DNA of 64,000 bases from Pseudomonadota bacterium. Its GTDB lineage: Bacteria > Pseudomonadota > Gammaproteobacteria > Burkholderiales > Sulfuriferulaceae. This document shows, piece by piece, positions 31,620-42,131 of this stretch (position 1 is its first letter; every line of letters begins with the position of its first letter). The position numbers and the translations under genes were made by a program. A model generated the notes under the pieces. That model had not been told where the DNA came from. It saw nothing but the letters and a program-made list of their open reading frames with translations, and made no database searches. The DNA lies in contig JAJZUW010000001.1 of the NCBI GenBank assembly GCA_021845925.1, positions 179,224 to 243,223 on the forward strand. The letters run 5' to 3'.

Positions 31620-32729
31620 GTGAAAGCAGGTTTGATCGGCTGGCGTGGCATGGTGGGTTCCGTGCTGATGCAGCGCATGCGTGAAGAGGGGGATTTTGCC
31701 CTTTTCGATCCGGTTTTTTTCAGTACTTCCCAGGCTGGTGGCGAAGCACCTGATATTGGCCGTCCGGTTCCTGCCTTGCAGGATGCCCATGATCTCGATG
31801 CGCTGAAAGAAATGGATGTCCTGGTGACCGCCCAGGGTGGCGACTACACCACAGCGATGTATGACAGACTGCGCGCAGCCGGCTGGCAAGGTTACTGGAT
31901 AGATGCAGCATCCACCCGGCGCATGGAAGAAAGCAGCGTCATCATTCTGGATCCGGTCAATCGCCACGTGATTGATGAGGCATTGAATCGCGGCGTCAAG
32001 GATTTTATCGGCGGCAATTGCACGGTTTCGCTGATGCTGATGGCGCTGGGCGGGTTGTTCGAAGCAGGCCTGGTCGAGTGGGCCACTGCCATGACCTATC
32101 AGGCGGCATCCGGCGCGGGAGCGCAGAACATGCGCGAATTGCTGGTGCAGATGGGCGTGGTTCGCGACAGCGTGTCAGGTCTGCTGTCCGATCCGGCGTC
32201 AGCAATCCTGGATATTGATCGTGGTGTGGCGGCGACGCTGCGGGCTGACAGTTTTCCGGACAGCCAGTTCGGCGTGCCGCTGGCAGGCAGCCTGATTCCC
32301 TGGATCGACAAGGACCTTGGCAACGGTCAAAGCAGGGAAGAATGGAAAGCGCGCGCCGAAACCAACAAGATACTGGGGTTGAGTGACGCGCCGATTGCCA
32401 TCGATGGCCTGTGTGTCCGCGTTGGTGCCATGCGCTGTCACAGCCAGGCATTGACCATCAAGCTGCGCCGGGATGTTCCCATGGCCGAAATCGAAGCGTT
32501 GCTTGCGCAGCACAATGACTGGGTCGATGTGGTTCCCAACGAGCGCGAGGCCAGCATGCAACGCCTGACACCGGCTGCCGTGACCGGCGGATTGCGGGTT
32601 CCGGTGGGCCGGTTGCGTAAACTGTACATGGGTGGCGAGTACCTGTCAGCCTTTACGGTGGGCGACCAGTTGCTCTGGGGAGCCGCCGAACCCTTGCGCC
32701 GCATGCTGCGCATTTTGCTGGAGACTTGA
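31620..32729 (+). CDS. asd: Aspartate-semialdehyde dehydrogenase
   Basis: It reduces aspartyl phosphate to aspartate semialdehyde, the branch point for lysine, diaminopimelate, threonine and methionine. It is 369 residues, the Gram-negative Asd type. The NADP loop is [14 protein letters not shown], the catalytic cysteine is C134 in [10 protein letters not shown], and the active-site His sits in [15 protein letters not shown]. The start is a GTG at 31620 with AAGGAG at 31608-31613. It follows leuB by 30 bp, the common leuB-asd-fimV order. Confidence 0.97.
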   Translation: MKAGLIGWRGMVGSVLMQRMREEGDFALFDPVFFSTSQAGGEAPDIGRPVPALQDAHDLDALKEMDVLVTAQGGDYTTAMYDRLRAAGWQGYWIDAASTRRMEESSVIILDPVNRHVIDEALNRGVKDFIGGNCTVSLMLMALGGLFEAGLVEWATAMTYQAASGAGAQNMRELLVQMGVVRDSVSGLLSDPASAILDIDRGVAATLRADSFPDSQFGVPLAGSLIPWIDKDLGNGQSREEWKARAETNKILGLSDAPIAIDGLCVRVGAMRCHSQALTIKLRRDVPMAEIEALLAQHNDWVDVVPNEREASMQRLTPAAVTGGLRVPVGRLRKLYMGGEYLSAFTVGDQLLWGAAEPLRRMLRILLET

Positions 32730-32735
32730 ACCGGG

Positions 32736-32762
32736 TCACAAAAAAATTGATGGATTTTGTGA
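32736..32762. repeat. Inverted repeat between asd and fimV
   Basis: TCACAAAA (32736-32743) and TTTTGTGA (32755-32762) form an 8-bp inverted repeat with an 11-base loop, 7 bp after the asd stop. It could be a weak asd terminator or an operator. The following AT-rich stretch to 32881 contains -10-like TATAAA (32773-32778) and TATATT (32803-32808), so the fimV promoter is likely here, but no good -35 is visible. Confidence 0.35.
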
Positions 32763-32881
32763 TTAATTCGTATATAAACCCTTACAGAAATTGCAAATAT
32801 CGTATATTCTAAGCGTATTTCCTTTAATAATTCGCCGCAACATTGTGATTTAATGGGAAAACAGAGCGAGGGGTTGCGATA

Positions 32882-35779
32882 ATGCAAATAAAAAGACTAG
32901 CGGCAGCTGTGTCGGCCGCGCTGATGTTGCTGACTGAATCACCGGTGCATGCGGCCGGATTGGGAAAACTGACCGTGCAGTCCACCCTGGGACAGCCGCT
33001 TAGTGCCGATATCGAAGTGTTGCTGGCAGACCCTTCGGAATTCAAGAATCTGCACGCCCAGCTCGGTTCCCAGGATGCGTTTCGAAGCGCCAATGTCGAA
33101 ATGACAAGCACGCTCGAGCATCTGAAATTCAATCTGGAAAAGCGGCCGGATGGCTCAACCATCCTGCATCTGACGAGCGACCAGCCGATCCGCGATCCTT
33201 ATCTCGATGTGATTGTCGATCTGGACTGGAGTGGTGGCGAGATGATGCGCGAGTACACCGTGCTGCTCGACCCGCCCGGACTCGCCGCTTCAGAAAACCA
33301 GTTGCCGGTCGCCGGCAAGCCGGTCTCTGGCGTGAAAACGCCACCGGTTGCAACCTCTTCTCCATCCACCTCGCCAGCTTCGGCGCCATCTGCCCAACAG
33401 TCCGTTCCGCACCAACCCCGTCACCCGCATGCCGCACCAGCCATGTCCGCCGGTCATCGTGGCGAAACGCCAGCATCAGGTATCGTGGTCAGATCCGGGA
33501 TGACGCTGAGTGGAATCGCGCGGGACCACCTGCCGGAAGGCGTGGAGCTCGATCAGATGCTGATTGGCTTGTATCATGCCAATCCGCAGGCGTTTGACGG
33601 CAACATGAACCGGATGAAGGCAGGCGCCATTCTGAAGGTGCCCGATCAGTCCACGCTGACTTCGGTCAGCGAAACCGATGCGGCACGGGAAGTCAGCGCG
33701 CAGACGCACGACTGGCACGCCTATCGCGAGAAGCTGGCCGGCATGGTTGAAGCCGGGGGTGCCCGGCATGCCAGTGGCGGATCCGTCTCCGGCAAGGTGA
33801 CCAGTGGCGTGGAAGACAAGTCTGCGCCACCATCGGAACAGGCTGCCAGTGGTGTGCTCAAGCTGTCCAAGGGCGGCGTGGGTGCTCAGCCAGCGACGAA
33901 GACAACGGCGCAGGATCAGCACACTGCTGCTGCCAATGCGCTGGCCGAAGCGCGGAGCCGGCAACAGGCGTTGCAAAAAAATATCGAAGACGAACAAAAA
34001 TTGCTGGCGATGAAGCAGCAACAGGCTGCTCCTGCACCGGCACCCGTAGCGCCGGTTGCAGCGCCGGCCGTCAAGCCGGCCGCGCCAGCGATGCCATTGC
34101 CAGCACCACATCCGCATCCAGTCAAGCATCCGGCGATGAAGATGGTGCCACCGCCGGCACCGCCAGCGCCCAAGTGGTACCAGATGATCAATCCTCTTTA
34201 CGCAGGGGGCGCAGCCATGGCCCTGCTGCTGGGTGGGTTGATGGTGTCCATGCGTCGCAGCCGCAAGGGCAAGGGCGGTTTGTCCAAACTGGAAAACAGC
34301 ATTCTGACCAGTGTCGATTCCAAACCGAACACGGTGTACAACACCCAAAGCGGAGAAGCGGTCAACACCAACAACACTTCGTTCCTGACCGATTTCAGTC
34401 AGTCTGGTCTGGGTACGCTGGACACGCATGATGTTGACCCGATCGCCGAAGCCGAAGTCTACATGGCTTACGGTCGTGATACACAGGCTGAAGAAATTCT
34501 GCGCGAAGCCATGGTCAAGGAGCCGGCCCGGCAGGAAATCAAGCTGAAACTGCTGGAAATTTATGCCGGACGCAACAACCTGCCCGCATTCGAGAATATC
34601 GCTACCGAACTGTTCTCGGCAGCCGGTGCCGAATCGCCGGTCTGGGAAAAGGCGGCCGAAATGGGTCGCCGCATTGATCCGAACAATCCATTGTATGGCG
34701 GTGGTGCGGCCGAACCAGAAGTGAGCATGCCGGTGGCCGATGCGGCGCCGCTGGTGCCGGAAATCGACAATCTGCATATTCCGGATGTCGAAACGCACGA
34801 GATCGAAATCGAGCCTGAGCATGCTCCGGCGCCCATTGCTGGTGATGAACTGCCAGACGAGCAAAAGCTCAGTGGCGTGATGGAGTTCGATCTGGGTCCG
34901 GATGATACGCATGCAGGGCATGAAGAGCAGGCGGCAGCCACAGCAGAGACGCATCCGGCTGAAGAAACCATGGACGGCGAAACAGGCATCCTGTCCTGGG
35001 ATTTTGTTGCCGATGAAGGCGATGCAGCGCGCGGTGAAGCCACATCTGGTGTCGTGACCGAAGCTGACGAATCGGCGGGCGAGCATGCCGGGATTGCGAC
35101 TCATGATGAGCTGCTGAGCTCTGCGCACGCCGAAGAGCAAGACCAGGAAGCGTTGACTGCGGATCATTGGCAGGCTGGTGATGAATCCGGACATCTGCCT
35201 TCCACGTCTGTAGTGGATGAAGACGAGTTCGGTGCCGAGCTGACTGCGCATCCGCTGGATCAGGATGTGACCGAGGAAGACAACGACGGCTGGTCGGGAG
35301 CACTGGAAACCGGTGCAGGCGAGAAGAGTTTGCCTGCAGTCGAAGAGGTCGAGATACATGCGCCAGTGACGGATCATGAGGCGCAGGGCGGATCCGGGAC
35401 GGACATGCCTGCGGCTGGGGACATGGTTCCTGCTGCCCAGGAAGGTCATGAACATGTTGCTGACGATGCGCATGACGACGTGCATGGCGATGTGCCACTG
35501 ACTCTGGATTTCAGCGACATCAATCTGGATCTGGATGCCCATCCCGCAGAACGCCAGTCTGATGTGCAAGCCGGGGAAAGCATGCTGTCCATGCCGGAAT
35601 CGCCCGACCAGTTTGGCGATCTGGAACAGGAAGTGCGCACCAAGTTCGAGCTGGCACAGGTTTATCAGGAAATGGGCGATTACGAAAATGCCCGCGAAAT
35701 CCTGCAGGAAGTCATGAACGAAGGCAATGAACAACAGAAGAAAGATGCCGGCGCACTGTTAGCCCAGATGCCCGGATGA
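32882..35779 (+). CDS. fimV: FimV-family pilus assembly/polarity protein
   Basis: FimV is an inner-membrane, peptidoglycan-binding hub for type IV pili and polar organisation. It is 965 residues. A signal peptide (about 1-24) is followed by the FimV N-terminal domain (GLGKLTVQSTLGQPLSADIE). A LysM-like domain lies at about 200-258, a coiled coil near 355-385, Pro/Ala-rich low complexity near 385-430 and a membrane helix at about 438-455. A long acidic cytoplasmic region ends in the conserved TPR-like C-terminus (FELAQVYQEMGDYENAREIL). It overlaps the next gene by 4 bp. Confidence 0.93.
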   Translation: MQIKRLAAAVSAALMLLTESPVHAAGLGKLTVQSTLGQPLSADIEVLLADPSEFKNLHAQLGSQDAFRSANVEMTSTLEHLKFNLEKRPDGSTILHLTSDQPIRDPYLDVIVDLDWSGGEMMREYTVLLDPPGLAASENQLPVAGKPVSGVKTPPVATSSPSTSPASAPSAQQSVPHQPRHPHAAPAMSAGHRGETPASGIVVRSGMTLSGIARDHLPEGVELDQMLIGLYHANPQAFDGNMNRMKAGAILKVPDQSTLTSVSETDAAREVSAQTHDWHAYREKLAGMVEAGGARHASGGSVSGKVTSGVEDKSAPPSEQAASGVLKLSKGGVGAQPATKTTAQDQHTAAANALAEARSRQQALQKNIEDEQKLLAMKQQQAAPAPAPVAPVAAPAVKPAAPAMPLPAPHPHPVKHPAMKMVPPPAPPAPKWYQMINPLYAGGAAMALLLGGLMVSMRRSRKGKGGLSKLENSILTSVDSKPNTVYNTQSGEAVNTNNTSFLTDFSQSGLGTLDTHDVDPIAEAEVYMAYGRDTQAEEILREAMVKEPARQEIKLKLLEIYAGRNNLPAFENIATELFSAAGAESPVWEKAAEMGRRIDPNNPLYGGGAAEPEVSMPVADAAPLVPEIDNLHIPDVETHEIEIEPEHAPAPIAGDELPDEQKLSGVMEFDLGPDDTHAGHEEQAAATAETHPAEETMDGETGILSWDFVADEGDAARGEATSGVVTEADESAGEHAGIATHDELLSSAHAEEQDQEALTADHWQAGDESGHLPSTSVVDEDEFGAELTAHPLDQDVTEEDNDGWSGALETGAGEKSLPAVEEVEIHAPVTDHEAQGGSGTDMPAAGDMVPAAQEGHEHVADDAHDDVHGDVPLTLDFSDINLDLDAHPAERQSDVQAGESMLSMPESPDQFGDLEQEVRTKFELAQVYQEMGDYENAREILQEVMNEGNEQQKKDAGALLAQMPG

Positions 35780-36411
35780 AGCAGCAAACAGGCTTGCCCT
35801 GTCATCCAGCCACAGCATTGCTGCTGTGGCTATTTTTTGTGGTGTGGCTGAATCGTGCCGGATTGACTGACAGTCTGGTGGCTGGCGGTTTGTTGGTCGT
35901 GCTGCTCTGGCGGGCCGGCTGGCCAGATTTTCTGGCCTATGTCAGACGTACCCGTCTGCTGCTGGTCATGATCTGGCTGGCCCGGCTGATGGTGGATGGT
36001 CTGCCTGCGCAATGGCAGGACTGGCAGCAGTTGCCCTGGCTGGCTGCCAGTGAGGTATGCTTGCATTGGGTGGAGATGCTGGCAGCCCTGGCGGTAATTA
36101 TGTCCCGTCTGTCCAGGATCGGCCTGCTGTCCGGCGTGCATGTCCTGCTACGTCCCTTGTCCTGGTTTGGCTTGCCGGTTGACCGGATTGCAGTCCGATT
36201 GTGGCTGACACTGGAATATGCCGACCAGTTGCTGCATGTTCGACACAATTTTCGCCAGCGATTGCAGACAATGATGGAAGATGAACTGGTGGATGGCGCG
36301 ACATTGCCCGAAGTCAGGCTGGCAGGCGAACCATTGCGTTGGCGTGATGCAGGATGCGTAGCGGCAGGTTTGCTGGCATTGCTGCTGGCGAGTGCCGGCC
36401 TGGGGAGATAA
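35776..36411 (+). CDS. Predicted membrane protein, EcfT/CbiQ-like
   Basis: It is 211 residues with five or six hydrophobic segments. The later part, LLRPLSWFGLPVDRIAVRLWL followed by a long helix with RHNFRQRLQ, resembles the coupling helices of EcfT/CbiQ transmembrane components of ECF transporters. No ATPase or substrate-binding subunit lies nearby, so a transport role is uncertain. The ATG overlaps the fimV stop, and the gene ends 6 bp before truA, so it is probably co-transcribed. Confidence 0.55.
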   Translation: MKQQTGLPCHPATALLLWLFFVVWLNRAGLTDSLVAGGLLVVLLWRAGWPDFLAYVRRTRLLLVMIWLARLMVDGLPAQWQDWQQLPWLAASEVCLHWVEMLAALAVIMSRLSRIGLLSGVHVLLRPLSWFGLPVDRIAVRLWLTLEYADQLLHVRHNFRQRLQTMMEDELVDGATLPEVRLAGEPLRWRDAGCVAAGLLALLLASAGLGR

Positions 36412-36417
36412 ATACGC

Positions 36418-37248
36418 ATGCGTATTGCGTTGGGAATCGAATACAACGGATTGCCGTATTGCGGATGGCAACGACAGGCGCAGGGTTATAGCGTTCAGGA
36501 TGCGCTGGAAGACGCGCTTGAAAAAATTGCAGGCTGTCCGGTTGCCGTGACTGCGGCAGGCAGAACGGATGCCGGAGTGCATGCCAGTGCACAGGTGGTG
36601 CATCTGGATGCCCCGGTTACGCGACCATTGACTGCCTGGGTCAGAGGCGTGAATACGTTTTTACCGGAATCGGTTGCCGTGCAATGGGCGCGTCATGTGC
36701 CGGAAGGATTTCATGCCCGTTTCAGCGCGCTGTCACGCAGTTACCGTTATGTGCTGCTGAATCATCCGGTGCGTCCGGGGCTCAACAGTGGCAGAACCGG
36801 ATGGTATCATGGCAAGCTCGACGTGCAGCGCATGCAGGAAGCTGCCTCACGATTGCTGGGCGAGCACGATTTCAGCAGTTTCCGCGATGCGGAATGCCAG
36901 GCGCATTCTCCGGTCAGGAACCTGCGTTGTCTGATGGTCAGGCGGGAGGGAGAACAGATCCTGTTCGAGCTGACCGCGAATGCTTTTTTGCACCACATGG
37001 TGCGTAATCTGGTAGGCACCTTGCTCTGGATCGGACGCGGCAAGCAGCCAGTCGAATGGATCAGCGAACTGCTGGCCGCGCGTGACCGCAGACTTGCCGG
37101 CCCGACAGCGGCTGCCGCCGGATTGCACTTGTGCCATGTCGAATATCCGGCGCACTGGAATTTGCCGATCAGTCCCGACCCGTGGCGGACGGCTGGGCTG
37201 TCGGTGCCCGGTCGTGATGTCTTGTCTGTCAGGATGACCGATGAATAA
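36418..37248 (+). CDS. truA: tRNA pseudouridine(38-40) synthase
   Basis: It isomerises uridines 38-40 in the anticodon arm of many tRNAs. It is 276 residues. It begins IALGIEYNGLPYCGWQRQ. The catalytic aspartate is D51 in AAGRTDAGVHA, and the later NAFLHHMVRNLVGTLLWIG motif is typical. It overlaps trpF by 8 bp. The truA-trpF pairing is common in Beta- and Gammaproteobacteria. Confidence 0.97.
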   Translation: MRIALGIEYNGLPYCGWQRQAQGYSVQDALEDALEKIAGCPVAVTAAGRTDAGVHASAQVVHLDAPVTRPLTAWVRGVNTFLPESVAVQWARHVPEGFHARFSALSRSYRYVLLNHPVRPGLNSGRTGWYHGKLDVQRMQEAASRLLGEHDFSSFRDAECQAHSPVRNLRCLMVRREGEQILFELTANAFLHHMVRNLVGTLLWIGRGKQPVEWISELLAARDRRLAGPTAAAAGLHLCHVEYPAHWNLPISPDPWRTAGLSVPGRDVLSVRMTDE

Positions 37249-37885
37249 TGCACAAAGACCACGCATCAAGATCTGCGGCCTGAAGGATGCGGAGATGGCG
37301 CTGTTTGCCGCACGGGCCGGAGCCGATGCCATTGGTCTGGTCAGCTATCCACCAAGTCCGCGTCATGTGTCGCTGGCGCAGGCCGCCACAATTGCACGGG
37401 TGCTGCCGCCCTTTGTCAGTGTGGTTGCCCTGTTCGTTGATGCCGAGGCATCGCATGTGCGGGCATTTGTCGAGCAGGTGCGTCCTTCTGTTCTGCAGTT
37501 TCACGGATCCGAACCACCGGAATGGTGCGAACAGTTTGGCGTTCCCTGGATCAAGGCAGTACGGGTACAGCCGGGGCTGGATTTGTTACAATACGCGTCT
37601 GTTTATGCCGGGGCGCAGGGATTGCTGCTGGATGCCTGGGTTGCGGGACAGCCGGGAGGTACCGGAGAGTGTTTTGACTGGTCCGTCATCCCTGCGGATC
37701 TGGACAAACCGCTGATCCTGTCGGGCGGACTGAATCCGCAAAATGTGGCTGCCGCAATACGGCAGGTCAGGCCATGGGCGGTTGATGTATCCAGCGGCGT
37801 CGAATCGGGCAGGGGTATCAAGGATGCCAGCAGGATAAGCGGATTTATCACAGAGGTTCAGCATGCATTTGACACAGTTTCCTGA
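37241..37885 (+). CDS. trpF: Phosphoribosylanthranilate isomerase
   Basis: It converts N-phosphoribosylanthranilate to CdRP, the third step from anthranilate to tryptophan. It is a stand-alone 214-residue barrel. The catalytic Cys is in [13 protein letters not shown], and the phosphate-binding region has [19 protein letters not shown] and [15 protein letters not shown] with the catalytic Asp. The start overlaps truA, and the 3' end overlaps trpB by 23 bp. trpC, trpD and trpE are not in the window. Confidence 0.97.
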   Translation: MNNAQRPRIKICGLKDAEMALFAARAGADAIGLVSYPPSPRHVSLAQAATIARVLPPFVSVVALFVDAEASHVRAFVEQVRPSVLQFHGSEPPEWCEQFGVPWIKAVRVQPGLDLLQYASVYAGAQGLLLDAWVAGQPGGTGECFDWSVIPADLDKPLILSGGLNPQNVAAAIRQVRPWAVDVSSGVESGRGIKDASRISGFITEVQHAFDTVS

Positions 37886-39062
37886 CGAACATGGCCGTTT
37901 TGGCACATATGGCGGCGTTTTTGTCGCCGAAACCTTGATGGCCGCCCTGGAAGAGCTGCAGCAGGAATACGAACGTGCGCGCAAGGACCCCGGCTTCATG
38001 CAGGAGTTCCATCACGAATTGCGCCATTATGTGGGCCGGCCAAGTCCGGTTTATCACGCACGTCGATGGTCCGCGCAGCTTGGCGGTGCGCAGATTTATC
38101 TGAAGCGCGAGGATCTCAATCATACCGGGGCGCACAAGATCAACAACACCATTGGTCAGGCATTGCTGGCGCGCCGGATGGGCAAGAAGCGCGTGATTGC
38201 CGAAACCGGCGCTGGTCAGCATGGTGTGGCGACCGCAACCGTGGCGGCCAGGTTTGGCATGAGTTGCGTGGTTTACATGGGGGCAGAAGACGTTGCCCGC
38301 CAGTCTCCCAACGTGTACCGCATGAAGCTGCTGGGCGCGACCGTCGTGCCGGTCAGTTCGGGTTCGCGCACCCTGAAGGATGCCCTGAACGAGGCCATGC
38401 GTGACTGGGTGACCAACGTCGCCAGCACGTTCTACATTCTGGGCACAGCGGCCGGTCCCCATCCGTATCCGATGCTGGTGCGTGATTTCCAGTCGGTCAT
38501 CGGCGAGGAATGTCTGACCCAGATGCCGGAACTGGTCGGTCGTCAGCCGGATGCCATCATCGCGTGTGTCGGTGGCGGTTCCAATGCGATCGGCATTTTT
38601 TATCCCTACATTCCACACACGGATGTGCGACTGATCGGGGTGGAAGCCGGCGGCGAAGGACTGGATACAGGGCGGCATGCCGCACCGCTGTCGGCCGGGA
38701 CACCTGGCATCCTGCACGGTTTTCGCAGTTATCTGATGCAGGATGAGAACGGTCAGGTGATTGAAACCCATTCGGTGTCGGCAGGTCTTGATTATCCTGG
38801 TGTCGGTCCGGAACATGCCTGGCTCAAGGATACCGGACGGGCGGAATATGTTTCTGTCACCGATGACGAGGCGTTGCGGGCATTTCATGACCTGTGCCGC
38901 TATGAAGGAATCATTCCGGCGCTCGAATCCAGCCATGCGCTGGCATATGCCGCCAAACTGGCGCCGACGCTGCCCAGGGAAAAGATACTGCTGGTCAACC
39001 TGTCCGGCCGCGGAGACAAGGACATCAACACAGTCGCGCATCTTGCCGGCATCACGCTTTGA
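37863..39062 (+). CDS. trpB: Tryptophan synthase beta subunit
   Basis: This PLP enzyme condenses indole with serine. It is 399 residues. The N-terminus is [18 protein letters not shown]. The PLP lysine is K92 in [14 protein letters not shown], and the phosphate-binding loop is [16 protein letters not shown] lies upstream of the ATG, which sits 23 bp inside trpF, so translation is probably coupled. Confidence 0.98.
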   Translation: MHLTQFPDEHGRFGTYGGVFVAETLMAALEELQQEYERARKDPGFMQEFHHELRHYVGRPSPVYHARRWSAQLGGAQIYLKREDLNHTGAHKINNTIGQALLARRMGKKRVIAETGAGQHGVATATVAARFGMSCVVYMGAEDVARQSPNVYRMKLLGATVVPVSSGSRTLKDALNEAMRDWVTNVASTFYILGTAAGPHPYPMLVRDFQSVIGEECLTQMPELVGRQPDAIIACVGGGSNAIGIFYPYIPHTDVRLIGVEAGGEGLDTGRHAAPLSAGTPGILHGFRSYLMQDENGQVIETHSVSAGLDYPGVGPEHAWLKDTGRAEYVSVTDDEALRAFHDLCRYEGIIPALESSHALAYAAKLAPTLPREKILLVNLSGRGDKDINTVAHLAGITL

Positions 39063-39073
39063 CAGGAACCGAC

Positions 39074-39883
39074 ATGAGCAGACTGAAACAGACTTTTGCG
39101 AATCTCAAACAGCGGGCGCGAGTGGCGTTGGTGACGTATATCACCGCAGGAGACCCCGATCCGCAGATCACTGTGCCACTGATGCACCGGCTGGTGGAAT
39201 CGGGTGCGGATATTCTCGAACTTGGCGTTCCGTTTTCGGATCCGATGGCGGATGGGCCTGCCATCCAGCGGGCGACCGAACGTGCGCTTTCACATGGTGT
39301 TTCTCTGCGCAATGTGCTGGACATGGTCAGTGAATTTCGCCGGCAGGATGCGGACACGCCGGTTGTGCTGATGGGATATGCCAATCCGGTCGAGCGCATG
39401 GGCTACAAGACATTTGCCGAGGCCGCCGCACAGGCTGGCGTCGATGGCGTGCTGATGGTTGACGTGCCGCCGGAAGAAGCGCCGTCCGCGATATTTGTCG
39501 CACAGGGGCTGGACCAGATTTTCCTGCTGTCGCCGACGACCACAGGCCAGCGCATGCAACTGATTGCACAGCATGCCAGCGGTTTTGTTTATTATGTCTC
39601 GCTCAAAGGGGTTACCGGCGCCACCAGCCTGGATCCGGAAGAAGTGGGCGCCCGTCTTCCCGCCATCCGTCAGCTGTGCCAGTTGCCGGTTGGTGTCGGC
39701 TTTGGCATCCGTGACGGGGAAAGCGCCCGTCGTATTGGTCAGTTCGCCGATGCGGTGGTCATTGGCAGTCGCATCATTGAAGCCATCGAGCAGGCGCCGC
39801 GCGACAGGATTCTGGACGATGTCGGACAACTGGTGGGCACCATCCGGCAAGCGATGGACCGCTCGCCGGACAAAGCGGCATGA
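39074..39883 (+). CDS. trpA: Tryptophan synthase alpha subunit
   Basis: It cleaves indole-3-glycerol phosphate to indole, which tunnels to TrpB. It is 269 residues. The two catalytic acids are at the textbook positions: E49 (DILELGVPFSD) and D60 (PMADGPAIQRA). Other conserved segments are FVYYVSLKGVTG and GFGIRDGESARR. The ATG at 39074 has AGGA 7 bases upstream; an earlier in-frame TTG overlaps the trpB stop and is less likely. Confidence 0.98.
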   Translation: MSRLKQTFANLKQRARVALVTYITAGDPDPQITVPLMHRLVESGADILELGVPFSDPMADGPAIQRATERALSHGVSLRNVLDMVSEFRRQDADTPVVLMGYANPVERMGYKTFAEAAAQAGVDGVLMVDVPPEEAPSAIFVAQGLDQIFLLSPTTTGQRMQLIAQHASGFVYYVSLKGVTGATSLDPEEVGARLPAIRQLCQLPVGVGFGIRDGESARRIGQFADAVVIGSRIIEAIEQAPRDRILDDVGQLVGTIRQAMDRSPDKAA

Positions 39884-39926
39884 ACAGCCATTTGCTGCAT
39901 GAAGCCTGAATTGACGAATGATGACT

Positions 39927-39945
39927 GGCTGACAGATGGTCAGCC
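39927..39945 (+). other. Stem-loop between trpA and accD
   Basis: GGCTGAC (39927-39933) and GTCAGCC (39939-39945) form a perfect 7-bp stem with loop AGATG. A-rich sequence and the accD ribosome-binding site AAAAAGGA follow it rather than Ts. It is therefore more likely an mRNA structure near the accD start than an intrinsic terminator. Confidence 0.4.
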
Positions 39946-39966
39946 GCAAGAAAAAGGACATACTGC

Positions 39967-40836
39967 ATGAGCTGGTTCCAGAAAATCCTGCGACCGAAGA
40001 TAAACCGCCGTGTGGCGGATGATCCGAAAAAGGCCGTGCCGGAAGGATTGTGGCGCAAGTGTTCGTCCTGCGAAACCGTGCTGTATTGCGCGGATCTCGA
40101 ACGCAACCTGCATGTTTGCCCGAAATGCGATCATCACCATCGGGTGAGCGCCCGCCAGCGGCTTGACATGTTTTTTGATGCGGAAGGACGCGTTGAAATC
40201 GGGCGCGAAGTGACACCGGTGGATACCTTGCGCTTTCGCGACACCAAAAAATACACGGATCGTCTGATTGAAGCACAGCGCGAAACCGGCGAAACCGATG
40301 CACTGATCGTCATGCAGGGATCGGTGTGCGGCGTCGCACTGGTGGCCGCAGCGTTTGAATTCAGGTTCATGGGTGGCTCCATGGGGGCGGTGGTGGGTGA
40401 GCGTTTTGTGCGCGGTGTCGAAATCAGTCTGAAGCACGGCATTCCCTTCGTCTGTTTTGCCGCCAGCGGTGGAGCCCGCATGCAGGAAGGGCTTTTTTCG
40501 CTGATGCAGATGGCAAAAACCAGCGCGGCCCTGACCCGGCTCGGTGAAGCCGGTCTGCCATTCATTTCGGTGCTGACAGACCCTACCATGGGTGGCGTAT
40601 CGGCGAGTTTTGCCATGCTGGGTGATATCATCATTGCCGAACCGCGCGCATTGATCGGGTTTGCCGGTCCGCGGGTGATCGAACAGACAGTTCGTGAAAC
40701 CCTGCCGGAAGGATTCCAGCGATCAGAATTCCTGCTGGATCACGGTGCAGTGGATCTGGTCATCGACCGGCGCGAATTGCGCGACCGGCTTGCCGGATTG
40801 CTGGCCATGCTGACCCGACAGCCTGCAGTTGCCTGA
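39967..40836 (+). CDS. accD: Acetyl-CoA carboxylase carboxyltransferase beta subunit
   Basis: With AccA it transfers the carboxyl group from biotin to acetyl-CoA to make malonyl-CoA for fatty acid synthesis. It is 289 residues. The N-terminal four-cysteine zinc ribbon is C32, C35, C51 and C54. The crotonase-like core contains [25 protein letters not shown] and [18 protein letters not shown]. The upstream spacer has AAAAAGGA. It overlaps folC by one base. The trpA-accD-folC order is classic. Confidence 0.98.
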   Translation: MSWFQKILRPKINRRVADDPKKAVPEGLWRKCSSCETVLYCADLERNLHVCPKCDHHHRVSARQRLDMFFDAEGRVEIGREVTPVDTLRFRDTKKYTDRLIEAQRETGETDALIVMQGSVCGVALVAAAFEFRFMGGSMGAVVGERFVRGVEISLKHGIPFVCFAASGGARMQEGLFSLMQMAKTSAALTRLGEAGLPFISVLTDPTMGGVSASFAMLGDIIIAEPRALIGFAGPRVIEQTVRETLPEGFQRSEFLLDHGAVDLVIDRRELRDRLAGLLAMLTRQPAVA

Positions 40837-42131
40837 TGACGCTGGATGACTGGCTGGCGCGACTGGAGCGGCTCCACCCGGTCGGCATCGAGCTTGGTCT
40901 GGAACGGGTCGCGCAGGTTGCAGCGCGCCTGCTGCCGGCGCAGCTTCCGTTGCGGGTGATCACGGTTGGCGGTACCAACGGCAAGGGGTCTACCTGCGCG
41001 TTTCTGGAAGCCATGCTGCTGGCAGCCGGCTATCGGGTTGGTCTGTACACATCCCCCCATCTTATGCGTTACAACGAACGGGTACGCATCCAGGGCGACT
41101 GTGCCACGGATGAGGCGCTGGTGTCCGCGTTCGAGGTTGTTGAACAGGCCCGCCAGACAGTATCGCTGACCTACTTTGAAGCGGGAACCCTGGCCGCCAT
41201 GTGGTTGTTCTGTCGTGCGGATCTGGATGTGGTGGTGCTGGAAGTCGGACTGGGTGGACGCCTGGACGCCGTTAATCTGTTTGATACGGATTGTGCCGTG
41301 ATCACCAGTATCGGTATTGATCATGTTGAATATCTGGGCCACACCCGGGAAGCGATTGCTGGCGAAAAGGCCGGTATTTTCCGCGCCGGCCGGCCGGCAG
41401 TCTGTGCAGACCGGATGCCACCCGACAGTCTGCTCGTCCAGGCTGGCAAGACCCGATTCTGGCAGATCGGGCGTGAATTCGATTACCAGTTGGTGACTGC
41501 TGGTGCGGCTGGCAGACCGTCTGGCTGGCACTATCGGGATCGCTTTGGCGAACAGGAGCTGCCGATGCCGGCATTGGCCGGTGACTGGCAGACCAGCAAT
41601 GCGGCGGCAGCGATAGCGGCCTTGCGCGCCTTGCAGGAGGTGTTGCCGGTCGACTGGGATGCCATTCGTCAGGGACTGCTGCAGGCCCGCGTGCGTGGGC
41701 GCTACGAATGTCTTGGCATGTCGCCGGAAAAGCGGGTCGATGTGGCGCACAATCCGCATGGCGCAGAAGCTCTGGCCCGTACACTGGAACAGAATCCGGT
41801 ATCTGGCCGAACGCTGGCCGTGTGTGGCATGCTGGCCGACAAGGATGCGGCTGGCGTGGTTGGCGCACTGGCGCAGACTGTGGACGTCTGGCTGGTGGCT
41901 GGTTTGCCGGGGCCGCGTGGTGGTGATGCCGCAACACTGGCCATGCTGGCAAGACAGATGACCGGCAAACCTGTGCATGAATACGCGTCAGTTGTTGAAG
42001 CATGGCGGTCAGCCTGTGAGACAGCCAGCGGAAATGATAGAATTGTTGCCTTCGGCTCCTTTCTGACGGTTGCTGCCATTCTGCAGCAGAGTGAGGGTAG
42101 GTTTGAGCATGGCACTGCAAATGGGCAATGA
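40836..42131 (+). CDS. folC: Folylpolyglutamate synthase / dihydrofolate synthase
   Basis: It adds glutamate to dihydropteroate and then to folates. It is a 431-residue Mur-ligase-type protein. The P-loop is GGTNGKGSTCAFLEAMLL, followed by YTSPHLMRYNERVRI and the metal-binding loop TSIGIDHVEYLGHTREAIAG. The late AHNPHGAEALA motif is present. The stop lies 23 bp inside the downstream SPOR-protein gene. Confidence 0.96.
   Translation: MTLDDWLARLERLHPVGIELGLERVAQVAARLLPAQLPLRVITVGGTNGKGSTCAFLEAMLLAAGYRVGLYTSPHLMRYNERVRIQGDCATDEALVSAFEVVEQARQTVSLTYFEAGTLAAMWLFCRADLDVVVLEVGLGGRLDAVNLFDTDCAVITSIGIDHVEYLGHTREAIAGEKAGIFRAGRPAVCADRMPPDSLLVQAGKTRFWQIGREFDYQLVTAGAAGRPSGWHYRDRFGEQELPMPALAGDWQTSNAAAAIAALRALQEVLPVDWDAIRQGLLQARVRGRYECLGMSPEKRVDVAHNPHGAEALARTLEQNPVSGRTLAVCGMLADKDAAGVVGALAQTVDVWLVAGLPGPRGGDAATLAMLARQMTGKPVHEYASVVEAWRSACETASGNDRIVAFGSFLTVAAILQQSEGRFEHGTANGQ

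Noticed and set aside
33476-35734. Long minus-strand frame (752 codons) opposite fimV
   Set aside because: It is antisense to a clear FimV gene with family domains. Its composition (Arg, His, Gln, Phe) is that of an antisense shadow.
39927-39945. Intrinsic terminator after trpA
   Set aside because: The stem is followed by an A-rich ribosome-binding site, not by Ts, and accD follows closely, so read-through is expected.
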